A stretch of 64,000 nucleotides of DNA, from contig JAKSUA010000004.1 of NCBI GenBank assembly GCA_024409235.1, positions 1-64,000 on the forward strand, read 5' to 3'. Shown one piece after another: positions 1 through 9,432 of this stretch. The DNA comes from Bacteroidales bacterium. Lineage in GTDB: Bacteria; Bacteroidota; Bacteroidia; Bacteroidales; UBA1715. Within the stretch, counting starts at the first letter, position 1; each line of letters opens with the position of its first letter. Both the position numbers and the translations under genes were made by a program. The notes beneath the pieces were generated by a model, which made no database searches, was not told where the DNA came from, and was given only the letters and a program-made list of their open reading frames with translations.

Positions 1-3000
1 TTACCCTTCAAAGCACTTGCATCACCATCAATAGCCCATGTTCCACTACCTGAACCGTTAACTGAAGAAGCTTCTACATTTATCAAGACTTCTTCCACAT
101 TGTAACAAGCAGTTTCTTTTTCATCCAATGTGATTTCTGGCAACGGATATACCGTTACTGTTACAGCTGTTTTTGGACTCTTACATGATTTTCCACTTCG
201 TTTTTCAACAGCTTCATACTGAACTTCATAATTAACAACTTTCGCAACATTTGTAGATTCACCATGTACCAAAGTTTCTGTTTGTGCCGAAGAAATCACA
301 GCGCCTTCTTTGTACCAAATCCAGTTGGAAACATTGCCTGTCAATGAACCATCAGCAACCGATTCTCCTGCCTCTGCTGTCAAATTATCTAATGTTTTAT
401 CCTTACAAGCAGCAACAGATTCTATATTTGGTGCTTCCCAAGGACAATCAACTAAATTTAAGATAACATTTGCAACAGCACTTTGACAACCAAATTCATC
501 TTCTTGGTTTATCCAATATGTTTCAACCAATGTTTTCTGACCATCTGCTGCCGCTTGAAGAGCTGCTTTATCAAGTGTTAAACTTAATCCGTCATTGATA
601 GAGTTATTCATCAATTGATCTTCATACCAATGGATTTTCTCTCCTGTTGATGAAAGTTCTGCTTTAATATAACCAGTTGGAATATTAGCAATATCATCAA
701 TCAACCAAGTATATTCCTGATTTGATGGAGCAACCATATAGTGAGCCGTAGTATTTGTAGTTGCAGTGTTTTTACAAGTTACTCCATCTGAATAAGCAGG
801 AGTTGTATATTCATATGTAAATGTTACAGCCAATTTGTCTGATGTTTCATAATAATTACCAGGAGACCATAATCCTCCGTTAAGAGTACCTGCATTTGCT
901 GTCAATTCTCCACCTGCAGGAGAAACTGTTACAGGTATTGTCTCTGCTCCAATTTTACAAACATCTGGATCTGCTGAAACTGAAACTTCAGGAAGAGCTA
1001 CTACATGAACTGTTACTTTTGTTCCAGCCGACCAACATTTTTCTACACCGTCATATTCTGCTACATAGTACACACCATCTGTAATTTCCGGCTTGTACGT
1101 AGAAGTTGCCATATCATCTGTTGTTGTCTCCTTAATATTCAAAGCAGGTTTTCCATCTCCATCCTTTCTTCCTACAGGATTTTCTGCCATCCATGCTAAA
1201 TGATATGTTGCAGGAGGATTTGCACCTTCATTTCGTGTAGCCTTTAAGAAATCTTCATCCAGTGTTGCTGTTCCAGCACAAATATATCTATCTGAATATT
1301 CAACCGAAGGAGCCATTGCATTACACTGAGAAATATTCAACGTTACAATAACACTGTCACTGTAACATCCTTCTCCAGCAACTGTTATTTTTTGACGTAC
1401 TGCATAAGGATAAGAACCAACAGCTTCCTCAGAAGAATTATATGAATCACCTTCAACTATAGGACTAACCAACCATTGTAAAACACCAGTTGGATCAGTT
1501 TCGTTCGAAGTTGCTTCCAAAGCAACCTTTCCAGTCAATTCATTGCTTGAATTTATCATTGCATTCACATCTTCACCTGCTGTTGGTACAGCTGGTTTCT
1601 TTACAGTAATTGTATAACCATCGCTATTTTGGCATTTAAATTCATCTGTATAAGTATATGTTATATCATTAGTACCTACTGCAACCTTTGATGGATTAAA
1701 TTCCGCACTTGTTATAGCACCAGACCATACACCGTTTCCTCCTGCAGGAGAAACTGTTACCTCCAAAGTCTTAGCTTCACTATTATAACAGATTTCGTCT
1801 TCTGTGATTGGATTAATTGCAACTGTTGGTAAATCATGAACTGTAAACGTTGCAGTTGTTGTGTTTACACATTCTTTTGCATCCGTATATGTCAATGTTA
1901 CTGTATAATCTCCAGGAGTTGCACCTGCAGGATTAAATGTTCCCGTTGATGCGTCTATTGTTCCTTTGTCTATAGCATAAGCAAATGTTCCTGTTGCAGG
2001 ATTTGTTTTTGTTACAGTAATAGCATCACTATTATTACCGCTTACACATACACTATTGTTGCTCAAAGTAAATGTTGGTGTTGGAAGTGCATTAACTATC
2101 ATTGTTTGTGTAGCTTCTTTTTCTGTAGCACAACCATCAGCACTTACAAATAAATATTTTACAGTATATGTTCCTGCTGCATTCTCGCTTGGTGTAAATG
2201 TTGCAGTAGTTTCAGTCGTCTTTGTTGCAACCGACCATGTTCCTGTACCAGACATTGAAGGTTCAATTGTTGCTGTAATAGTTTGAGCTGTTGTTTCTGA
2301 GATACAGTGTTCATTGTCATCAGTTGCCAATGTTGCTACTGGAACTGGATTTACGGTAATAGAACCTTCCGCTTTTCCAGTACAACCATTTTTATCTGCA
2401 ACTGCCACCTGAAAATCAAATGTTGTTGCAGTAGTTACATCTGCACCGGAGAATGTTGGGTTTGCAATTTTTGCACCATTAAAATATTTTGTCGCATCAC
2501 CAGTCCATTCGTATGAGATATACGAATCAGCCTGGCCTAACTCGATTTTCGCAGAACTGTTTTCACAGATTGCATCAGCCGACATTATAAAAGATGGTTG
2601 CAACTCAGCATTTACCACAACATCTATTTTAGTTTTATCGCTTTCACAACCTGCTTTTGTCTGAGTTACATAATATGTAGTTGTACCTGCAGATGCAATA
2701 CTTGGTTTTGGAGCAGTGGAAGATGTTTTTCCGTCTGGCAAATACCATGTTGCAGTTGCACCTGTTGAGATAGTTGCCTCAAGTACTTTTACTGTTGCAG
2801 GATCTGCTGTTGTACAATAAGATATTGTAGGAACTGCTACTGGTGCATCAGGTTTTGGATTAAACGTTAACGTTACCTTATTGGAAGCATCAGAAACACA
2901 ACCATCTTCACTTGTATAAACAACCGAAACATCAACAGTTTCTGCGTTTGGCCATGTAGCTTCTTCCGAAACAGTTACAGAAGCTGTCGTTCCTTCTGCA

Positions 3001-6000
3001 TTTTCCCATTCATATGTTCCTCCAACAGCATTTGCTGTTCCAACTTTTGCAGTTGCATTAACTGTCAAATCTCCACCACTACAAATTTCTTTTTCTGGAG
3101 CAGCTACAGTTACCGTTGGTTTTGCATTGATTGTAACTGTTTGACTAGCTTCTTCACTCTTACATGATTTTGTACCAACAAGATTGGTTGCAGTCAATGT
3201 ATAAGTATATTCTCCTGCAGCACTTGCTGTTTGTGAATCTGAAGACCCTTTACCATCGCCACCCCATGCCAATGTCGCACCTGCTACATTTGTTGCACCT
3301 TCTAATTTTATTGTACTTGGTTCACAAACAGTTTCATCCGAAGCTGTAATTTCTGCAGTAGGCACAGCACCTACAGTTACAGTAGCGCTACCAGCATATC
3401 CCGAAGCAACTGCATTACAATATTTATCGCTTAATGAAGCAATTGTATATTCATACGAAGAAGACGCCTTTCCTGCTGCAACAGTTGATGAAGGTGTAAT
3501 TGAACCCTTCAAACCTGTTTCAACCGAACCGTCTTTTGCAGTTCCTGCATTTTCTTTATATGTATATGTAAATGGTGCAGTACCTGTGAATGTTAACTCA
3601 ATATCTTTTATTTCGTCTGTTTCACAATAATCAGCACCTTTACCAATTGTTACAGTAGGATTTTCCGCACTTTCCAAAGTAATCTCTGCCTTTGTTTGAC
3701 ATTTTGAAGATCCTGGCATAAGAGCGTCATATACCTTTACTATATATGTACCTTCTTCAGAAACACTATATGTCAACTGGTCTGTTGTTGAAGGACCTGC
3801 AACAATATTTTTCTCATCCTCTGTACCTTTATACCATACATAAGCAAACTCAGTTGCATTTGCCTGTTTTGTAGGAGTTAATGTTGATTTATCTCCAGGA
3901 CATAAAACACCATCTTCATCTGAAGATGTAATTGTAACAGCTTTTGGCTGAGAACAAGGACATTCTTCTGCAATAGGTATTGCTAAACGATCACAATATC
4001 CTTGAGTTGTAGAAAAATGAATATTATAAACATATCCCGAAGAATTTTGATTTGGATTATTTCCATTTGCAATGGATTGAAATTGTAATATATTTCCTGT
4101 TGCATCATCTACCAGCGATGTAGATAAACTACTACCGCCTCTCTTGATTTTAAAAGACATATTATTACCCGGTGTATATTTTATCGGCACAATAAAATAT
4201 TGTCCTGGTTCCAAACTTACAGATCCAACAGCTTCATATGTCGTTATTTCTGACTGCGTTGTTGTTGCTACAACACATTCTGCAGTAAATGTTCCATATG
4301 ATTTTGTATTTGCAACATATCCTCCATTACCAGCTGAAGCTCCATATATAGCAAATACAACAGTTGCTGTTTCTGAGCCCGCATTATACAAGAAAGCATT
4401 TGCTTTAAAATTAAAACTTGTAATTGTTACTGATTCCTTAACATAGAAACCTGTTGCAAACATATTTGTTAAGTTTCCTCCATTCAAATAATCTTCACCT
4501 GATGTCCAAACAGCACTTTTTTCAGTAATAAAAATACCACTTGTCTGAGATGTTTCTTCTACATAAACATATTTACCATTTGCAGCAAGTATAGAAGAAA
4601 AATCAGCCTCTTTCTGCTCACTACCTATAGTTGTTGCTAAAGGTTTTGTTGCAGATTCAGATGCATACCAAGAATAAACAGCCTTTTCATTTTTTGCAGT
4701 AACACCGATAATTGGATTTTCACCTTTCTCTGCACAGAAAATTATTTCATCTGGTTCTGTAAATGTTTTTGGATAAGTAGAAATTGTTACTTCATCAGTA
4801 ACTAATGGGAACTCATAACAACCACCATCTGTTTTATCAGTATGTTCTAGTTCCACACGATATGTTCCAGGTTCTGTAATTTTATATTTTGTGCCTTTTA
4901 CACTTAACAGTCCCTCTGACACTAACACTTCATCCTTATACCAACGGATAGTATATTTTGGCAGCAAATCTGTTTTAGACAAGATAAAACCTGCATCTAA
5001 AGTTAAACCATTAAATGTTGATTCACATACCGTCATATCATCATAATTCAAATCCAAAGAAGGATCAGGATCTCGTGTAGGACAGTTTGACGGAACAGTA
5101 ATTTTTGTGGCATACAATGCATTGTTTGTATTTCCAGTACCTAACTGACCATTAGCATTATTTCCCCAGGCCCAGATAGAACCATCTGCACGAACATACC
5201 ATCCCCATGTATCACCACGGTTAATTAATATTACATCATTATGTACCGCACCTTTTGCATATTGAATATAATGGGTTGCCTGATCAGCTTTAGTTCCTTC
5301 TACGGAAAGTCCATTACCTGTAATACCACCGTTATCTGTTTTATCACCACCCCAGGCAACAGGTTTGTTATCAGCAGAAATAGCCATACCAAAACCTTGT
5401 CCCCCAGAGACCCATTTAGCCAACAAATAAGTTCCGTCATTACTGTCTCCTGTTGTTGTTCCTGCAGCAACTTTTCTTGGAATACTTGACGCACCTATCC
5501 ATTCTGCAAAATCATTACCTGCCGCATTTAATTGATGGTAACCGGTAGAGTTGTTCCATGCACCGTTACCCCAAGCCCAAATGTAACCATCAACATCCAA
5601 TCCATATCCTGCACCATCACCACATCCCAACATTGTAATATTGTCTAAAGGAGAACCATCTGCAAAACATACAGGAAATGCATAACAGCTTTGTTTTTGG
5701 CCCGTACCAGAATTACCTGCACCATTTGCATTACGTCCTAGTGATCCATTATCCAATTCTTGTCCCCAAGAATATACCGTACCAACACCATCACCATCCT
5801 CATCAACCAACGCATATGCACAGTTATCACCCGCATACACCTGAATAACACCTTCCAACGGTTTTTTTGTCTTTCCATTTAATACGAACTTAGGATACGC
5901 CTGATTGACAAAATTTCCGCAACCCAACTGACCGTTACCATGAGTATATTGGTCAAAACCATTTGAATTTAATCCCCAACCAACTAAACGGCCTTTATAT

Positions 6001-6527
6001 TCAGTACCTCCTAATATGGCAAAACTATTTTCGTTTCCGGCATATACAACATCAACATTTATCAAATAGCCACCGTCACTTGAAGCATATTCAGTTCCTT
6101 GCAAATCGCCAGTTCCTGTTTGTACACGGGAAGGTGTTGTTACCAAAGCTCCTTCTACAAGAGGAACAGATCCCTGACCACATTGTCCATGACCATTATT
6201 ACCCCATGCATATACATATCCGTCACAAGTCACGGCAATAAAGTGAGAACCTGAACCGGAGTTCACTTGCTTCACAGTTAAGTTATTTTTCGGGAAATAA
6301 GTTACCTCAGTTGGCTTTGCTACAACCTTGTCTGTCGTATTTCCAACACCAAGTAAACCATACTGTTTCGATTTATCATTATAATTTTGTCCCCACACAT
6401 ACAAACGTGCAGAAGCGCACACCATAGATGACACACAGTTACCACCCGAAATCGTTAACTCTCTCTGTGCCAATGTAGAAACAGATACAGTTAACACGCT
6501 TGCCAATACTAAAAATATACGTTTCAT
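1..6527 (-). CDS. Giant RCC1-repeat / Ig-like surface protein, C-terminus beyond window edge
   Basis: An open frame of 2,175 codons starts at the ATG at 6527 and runs off the left edge without a stop. The N-terminus (MKRIFLVLASVLTVSVSTLAQ) is a signal peptide. Residues ~28-480 hold RCC1-type repeats (VWGQN, YAWGNNGHGQCGQG, WAWGNGAWN, WAWGNNANGQLGTGN), which predict a beta-propeller. Residues ~690-815 look like a separate beta-sandwich. The rest is a string of Ig/PKD-like modules of ~80-90 residues with phrases such as VTVSPAGG, CxNxA and FNP, many with paired cysteines. This is the build of a large Bacteroidetes cell-surface or T9SS-exported protein, but the expected sorting domain is outside the window. 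It has its own candidate promoter and lies downstream of a terminator, so it is probably transcribed alone. Ligand and function are unknown. Confidence 0.85.
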   Translation of the reverse strand, partial: MKRIFLVLASVLTVSVSTLAQRELTISGGNCVSSMVCASARLYVWGQNYNDKSKQYGLLGVGNTTDKVVAKPTEVTYFPKNNLTVKQVNSGSGSHFIAVTCDGYVYAWGNNGHGQCGQGSVPLVEGALVTTPSRVQTGTGDLQGTEYASSDGGYLINVDVVYAGNENSFAILGGTEYKGRLVGWGLNSNGFDQYTHGNGQLGCGNFVNQAYPKFVLNGKTKKPLEGVIQVYAGDNCAYALVDEDGDGVGTVYSWGQELDNGSLGRNANGAGNSGTGQKQSCYAFPVCFADGSPLDNITMLGCGDGAGYGLDVDGYIWAWGNGAWNNSTGYHQLNAAGNDFAEWIGASSIPRKVAAGTTTGDSNDGTYLLAKWVSGGQGFGMAISADNKPVAWGGDKTDNGGITGNGLSVEGTKADQATHYIQYAKGAVHNDVILINRGDTWGWYVRADGSIWAWGNNANGQLGTGNTNNALYATKITVPSNCPTRDPDPSLDLNYDDMTVCESTFNGLTLDAGFILSKTDLLPKYTIRWYKDEVLVSEGLLSVKGTKYKITEPGTYRVELEHTDKTDGGCYEFPLVTDEVTISTYPKTFTEPDEIIFCAEKGENPIIGVTAKNEKAVYSWYASESATKPLATTIGSEQKEADFSSILAANGKYVYVEETSQTSGIFITEKSAVWTSGEDYLNGGNLTNMFATGFYVKESVTITSFNFKANAFLYNAGSETATVVFAIYGASAGNGGYVANTKSYGTFTAECVVATTTQSEITTYEAVGSVSLEPGQYFIVPIKYTPGNNMSFKIKRGGSSLSTSLVDDATGNILQFQSIANGNNPNQNSSGYVYNIHFSTTQGYCDRLAIPIAEECPCSQPKAVTITSSDEDGVLCPGDKSTLTPTKQANATEFAYVWYKGTEDEKNIVAGPSTTDQLTYSVSEEGTYIVKVYDALMPGSSKCQTKAEITLESAENPTVTIGKGADYCETDEIKDIELTFTGTAPFTYTYKENAGTAKDGSVETGLKGSITPSSTVAAGKASSSYEYTIASLSDKYCNAVASGYAGSATVTVGAVPTAEITASDETVCEPSTIKLEGATNVAGATLAWGGDGKGSSDSQTASAAGEYTYTLTATNLVGTKSCKSEEASQTVTINAKPTVTVAAPEKEICSGGDLTVNATAKVGTANAVGGTYEWENAEGTTASVTVSEEATWPNAETVDVSVVYTSEDGCVSDASNKVTLTFNPKPDAPVAVPTISYCTTADPATVKVLEATISTGATATWYLPDGKTSSTAPKPSIASAGTTTYYVTQTKAGCESDKTKIDVVVNAELQPSFIMSADAICENSSAKIELGQADSYISYEWTGDATKYFNGAKIANPTFSGADVTTATTFDFQVAVADKNGCTGKAEGSITVNPVPVATLATDDNEHCISETTAQTITATIEPSMSGTGTWSVATKTTETTATFTPSENAAGTYTVKYLFVSADGCATEKEATQTMIVNALPTPTFTLSNNSVCVSGNNSDAITVTKTNPATGTFAYAIDKGTIDASTGTFNPAGATPGDYTVTLTYTDAKECVNTTTATFTVHDLPTVAINPITEDEICYNSEAKTLEVTVSPAGGNGVWSGAITSAEFNPSKVAVGTNDITYTYTDEFKCQNSDGYTITVKKPAVPTAGEDVNAMINSSNELTGKVALEATSNETDPTGVLQWLVSPIVEGDSYNSSEEAVGSYPYAVRQKITVAGEGCYSDSVIVTLNISQCNAMAPSVEYSDRYICAGTATLDEDFLKATRNEGANPPATYHLAWMAENPVGRKDGDGKPALNIKETTTDDMATSTYKPEITDGVYYVAEYDGVEKCWSAGTKVTVHVVALPEVSVSADPDVCKIGAETIPVTVSPAGGELTANAGTLNGGLWSPGNYYETSDKLAVTFTYEYTTPAYSDGVTCKNTATTNTTAHYMVAPSNQEYTWLIDDIANIPTGYIKAELSSTGEKIHWYEDQLMNNSINDGLSLTLDKAALQAAADGQKTLVETYWINQEDEFGCQSAVANVILNLVDCPWEAPNIESVAACKDKTLDNLTAEAGESVADGSLTGNVSNWIWYKEGAVISSAQTETLVHGESTNVAKVVNYEVQYEAVEKRSGKSCKSPKTAVTVTVYPLPEITLDEKETACYNVEEVLINVEASSVNGSGSGTWAIDGDASALKG

Positions 6528-6553
6528 ATTTTTTATAATAGTAGTTTTAGTTA

Positions 6554-6583
6554 CAATATATTTATACCTAATTAAGACGCAAA
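6554..6583 (-). promoter_or_regulatory. Candidate Bacteroidetes promoter for the RCC1/Ig gene
   Basis: On the minus strand a TTTG (6580-6583) is followed after exactly 19 bases by TATATTG (6554-6560). This resembles the -33 TTTG / -7 TAnnTTTG arrangement, with a -7 box one T short of consensus. It sits 27 bases before the ATG. Confidence 0.5.
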
Positions 6584-6589
6584 ATAAAT

Positions 6590-6621
6590 AAAAAAAGTTA
6601 CACAAAGTGCAACTTTTTTTC
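6590..6621 (-). terminator. Rho-independent terminator after the protease gene
   Basis: AAAAAAGTT-a-CAC, loop AAA, GTG-c-AACTTTTTTT: an inverted repeat with one internal mismatch and a T tract on either strand, 34 bases beyond the stop codon of the protease gene. It separates that gene from the RCC1/Ig gene. Confidence 0.75.
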
Positions 6622-6654
6622 ATCTATGAGATAATCTTTTTCTGTGATTTCCTT

Positions 6655-9432
6655 TTATTGTTTCAAATGAATTATTTTTTGCCTAAAAACATCTTGCCCC
6701 ACATTTATCTGCACACAGAAATTCCCTGAAGGCAAATCCCCTACTGAAATTACAATTCTTCCATTATTCATTTGATAAATATCCGAAAGATATCGTTTTC
6801 CCCACATGTCATATATAGTCACTTTCGCTTCTAGTGCAACATCATTTAGAAATTGAACAAACAAATCTTCACTACAAACCGAAGGATAAACAAAACATTT
6901 TACTTTTTCACTTAAATTCTGTTCCTCAATCCGTAAAACTGGATATTGAATCACTACTGCAGAATCAGGATTATAATGAAATCTTGTCAGCGCATTCATT
7001 GGCTGCAAACCAACATTATATGGTACATTATAATTCTTATAAGGACACCAATTTCCTTTTACAGAAAAAAATCCATCCTCATTAGAGGCAACATCAAAGT
7101 ATTGTAATAGCGAAATATTCTTTTGATAATCCCCGTTGGGGTCATAACAAATACCATACGCAAAAGGTTTATCTACATATATCAAAGAATCAAGGTAAAA
7201 CATATTAAAATAGCCTGATTTTACAATGTTCGACGACATAGTTTTTCGATAATATTCTTTTGTGAAATCCTCATTCCAAACTACCAAATTAAACCATCTT
7301 TCTTCAATTGGTTTTTCTGCCACGGCAAGCTTTACACCACATAAATACATGGGTGTTTCAATAATCATTTTATTGGCAAAGCAATCCATTTCAATTTCGT
7401 TTGTCCCCGACCAATTTGATATTTCTTCTGATGAAATCTTATAAAAAACAGTATTTGAAGAAATTAAACCTAGCGAATCTTTTCCAAATATCTCTTTTGT
7501 AATCATTGACACAGTGTCATTTCCTAAGCTGTTTGCAAAAAAAGGCTTTTCATAAAAATAGTTCTTCAACGTATCAGGACGGGTTGTAGCATGTAACAAA
7601 ACACCCAAATGAGCAGGAAAGCCTAACGAATCTGTTGAAGTCCAACCTTTTCGATGCTTCACATACATCTGCCCTTCTAAATCCGTAGGAGCAACATACG
7701 AAGCAAATGGCGATGAGTTATTTTTCATTGTATATCCTACCCAAAAATATCCGTCCACAAAAATCGGTTCCTTAAGAGAAAAATATATCCATGCAGAATC
7801 TTTTAACGACACATCTTCCATAGAAATGGAATAAATTTCTTCAGAAGGCGCTTCCCTTCCTTTCCATATACAAAATCGTACATCATTTAAATTACATTCC
7901 TTGTTTATTTTTCCACATATAGAAACATCATAAATTGATTTTGCTGCAGTAAAACGTTCTGCAACAGCATTCCATCCAATGTCATTATTTCCCGTCCATA
8001 ATCCTTTTGCCTTCACACCAAAATCATAAAGTCTAAGCGAATCATTAATACCTATATTAGTAATAACATTTGAAGATAAAACATATGGATCAAAACCAGA
8101 GCATTTTGTAACACCAAGATGTAATGGATCAAGCCAGGGTTCTAATTTTGTAGAATCTGTATCGTAATAATCCCATGCCAAAGAAAATTTCGAAAAAAAA
8201 TCATTTTCTGGATTTGCACAGGAAGCTTCACCTCCTTCTAACGTTCCTATTATTAAATGATTTGAGTCAAATAATGATGAACCAGACGAACCACCTTCTG
8301 TTGTACCAACATTCCATCGTGAAATCTTCCAACTTCCGTTTTGAGCATATGTCATTACCGAAGTTTTGAACGTTGCCGTGGAAGGCTTTTCTTTATCAAT
8401 AGATATTTTTTTGACATCACCTTTAGGATGATGAATACACGTTGTGCCTTTTCCTACAGAAGCATCCTGTCGATTCCAACCTGCATAATAAGGTTCAAAT
8501 GACTTTGGCGGAATCTGATTCATTTTCAATAATGCAAAATCTAACTTTCCATCTGGTGATGTGGACACTAAAGATGAACCAGAGATAGATTTTTCGCTCA
8601 AAATATGTTCTTCCCCACAACTTTCTTTTTCATATCCAAAATAAAAAACCGTTCTCAAAGCCTTCTTTTCATTGCTTACACAATGTCTTGCTGTTATAAT
8701 ATATGGTGTATTATCTTTTGCTGTATTATTTATCAGTGTTCCCGTACAGAATGTTGTTCCTTGAATAACCAACTTACAAACAGCGCGTTTCTCCTGTTGC
8801 CAATCCTTACCTTCTTCACAATTCACATCCACATTACATGACGCAGCCGTTGCTTTTAGCTCATTTTCTTTTTGATAAATACCTACAAAATCGTGAGCTA
8901 CTTGTGTTATTGTCCACTCACCTTTTAATTTACTATCTACAGGTTCAACATAATTAACATAGACTCTTTCCCCATTAATGATTGAAGTTGGTAAAATGCC
9001 AGTTTGATTCAACAAATTATAATCATAATATGTTAAATCTGCAGAATCTTTTCCACTAATAGCTAAATACGCATTCTCCGGAACCTGTATGTTCTCGAAA
9101 ATCAGATTTAATGAATATGCTCCCTTTGATACAATTTCTACATGGTAATACAACGTATCACGTAATGTATCACACGCAATATCATTCTTTGAAATTGAAA
9201 CAGAGAATGGATATGCAAACTGAAAACCATCCTCTTTATCTGACACATTTATATCATAAACTTCAGGAATTGAAGGTAATTCAATATAAGAAATATTAGG
9301 AGATTTTGAAGTTATTGCACTATGTGCAATTGATTGGGAATATGAAAAAAACGACATGCTATAAAAGCATATCGTTAGAACAACTTGTTTTAAAAATTTA
9401 ATCCAATTCAAGTCCCAGTACAAGCACATCAT
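6655..9432 (-). CDS. Secreted trypsin-fold (lysyl-endopeptidase-like, S1) protease with T9SS sorting domain
   Basis: 925 residues if the ATG at 9432 is used. A hydrophobic export segment ends near SYSQ (~33). A pro-region is followed by an S1 domain at ~215-440 with the full triad: His250 (TARHC), Asp298 (LDFALL) and Ser383 (EGGSSGS). The active-site sequence GTTEGGSSGS and the following GTLEGGEASC closely parallel bacterial lysyl endopeptidases, and an Asp in NDFFSKFS lies where those enzymes place their Lys-specificity residue. Lys specificity is therefore inferred. The middle ~400 residues have no domain I recognise. The last ~75 residues (IYDMWGKRY, GDLPSGNFCVQI, KIIHLKQ) are a type-A T9SS C-terminal domain. 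The start overlaps the upstream sensor gene by 35 bases; a TTG at 9408-9406 would shorten the N-terminus to a more typical signal peptide. Confidence 0.88.
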   Translation of the reverse strand: MMCLYWDLNWIKFLKQVVLTICFYSMSFFSYSQSIAHSAITSKSPNISYIELPSIPEVYDINVSDKEDGFQFAYPFSVSISKNDIACDTLRDTLYYHVEIVSKGAYSLNLIFENIQVPENAYLAISGKDSADLTYYDYNLLNQTGILPTSIINGERVYVNYVEPVDSKLKGEWTITQVAHDFVGIYQKENELKATAASCNVDVNCEEGKDWQQEKRAVCKLVIQGTTFCTGTLINNTAKDNTPYIITARHCVSNEKKALRTVFYFGYEKESCGEEHILSEKSISGSSLVSTSPDGKLDFALLKMNQIPPKSFEPYYAGWNRQDASVGKGTTCIHHPKGDVKKISIDKEKPSTATFKTSVMTYAQNGSWKISRWNVGTTEGGSSGSSLFDSNHLIIGTLEGGEASCANPENDFFSKFSLAWDYYDTDSTKLEPWLDPLHLGVTKCSGFDPYVLSSNVITNIGINDSLRLYDFGVKAKGLWTGNNDIGWNAVAERFTAAKSIYDVSICGKINKECNLNDVRFCIWKGREAPSEEIYSISMEDVSLKDSAWIYFSLKEPIFVDGYFWVGYTMKNNSSPFASYVAPTDLEGQMYVKHRKGWTSTDSLGFPAHLGVLLHATTRPDTLKNYFYEKPFFANSLGNDTVSMITKEIFGKDSLGLISSNTVFYKISSEEISNWSGTNEIEMDCFANKMIIETPMYLCGVKLAVAEKPIEERWFNLVVWNEDFTKEYYRKTMSSNIVKSGYFNMFYLDSLIYVDKPFAYGICYDPNGDYQKNISLLQYFDVASNEDGFFSVKGNWCPYKNYNVPYNVGLQPMNALTRFHYNPDSAVVIQYPVLRIEEQNLSEKVKCFVYPSVCSEDLFVQFLNDVALEAKVTIYDMWGKRYLSDIYQMNNGRIVISVGDLPSGNFCVQINVGQDVFRQKIIHLKQ

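Noticed and set aside
6655..9432. Protease gene called as a fragment because of its odd N-terminus
   Set aside because: The frame is intact with full triad and sorting domain; only the choice between ATG 9432, ATG 9429 and a TTG is unclear.
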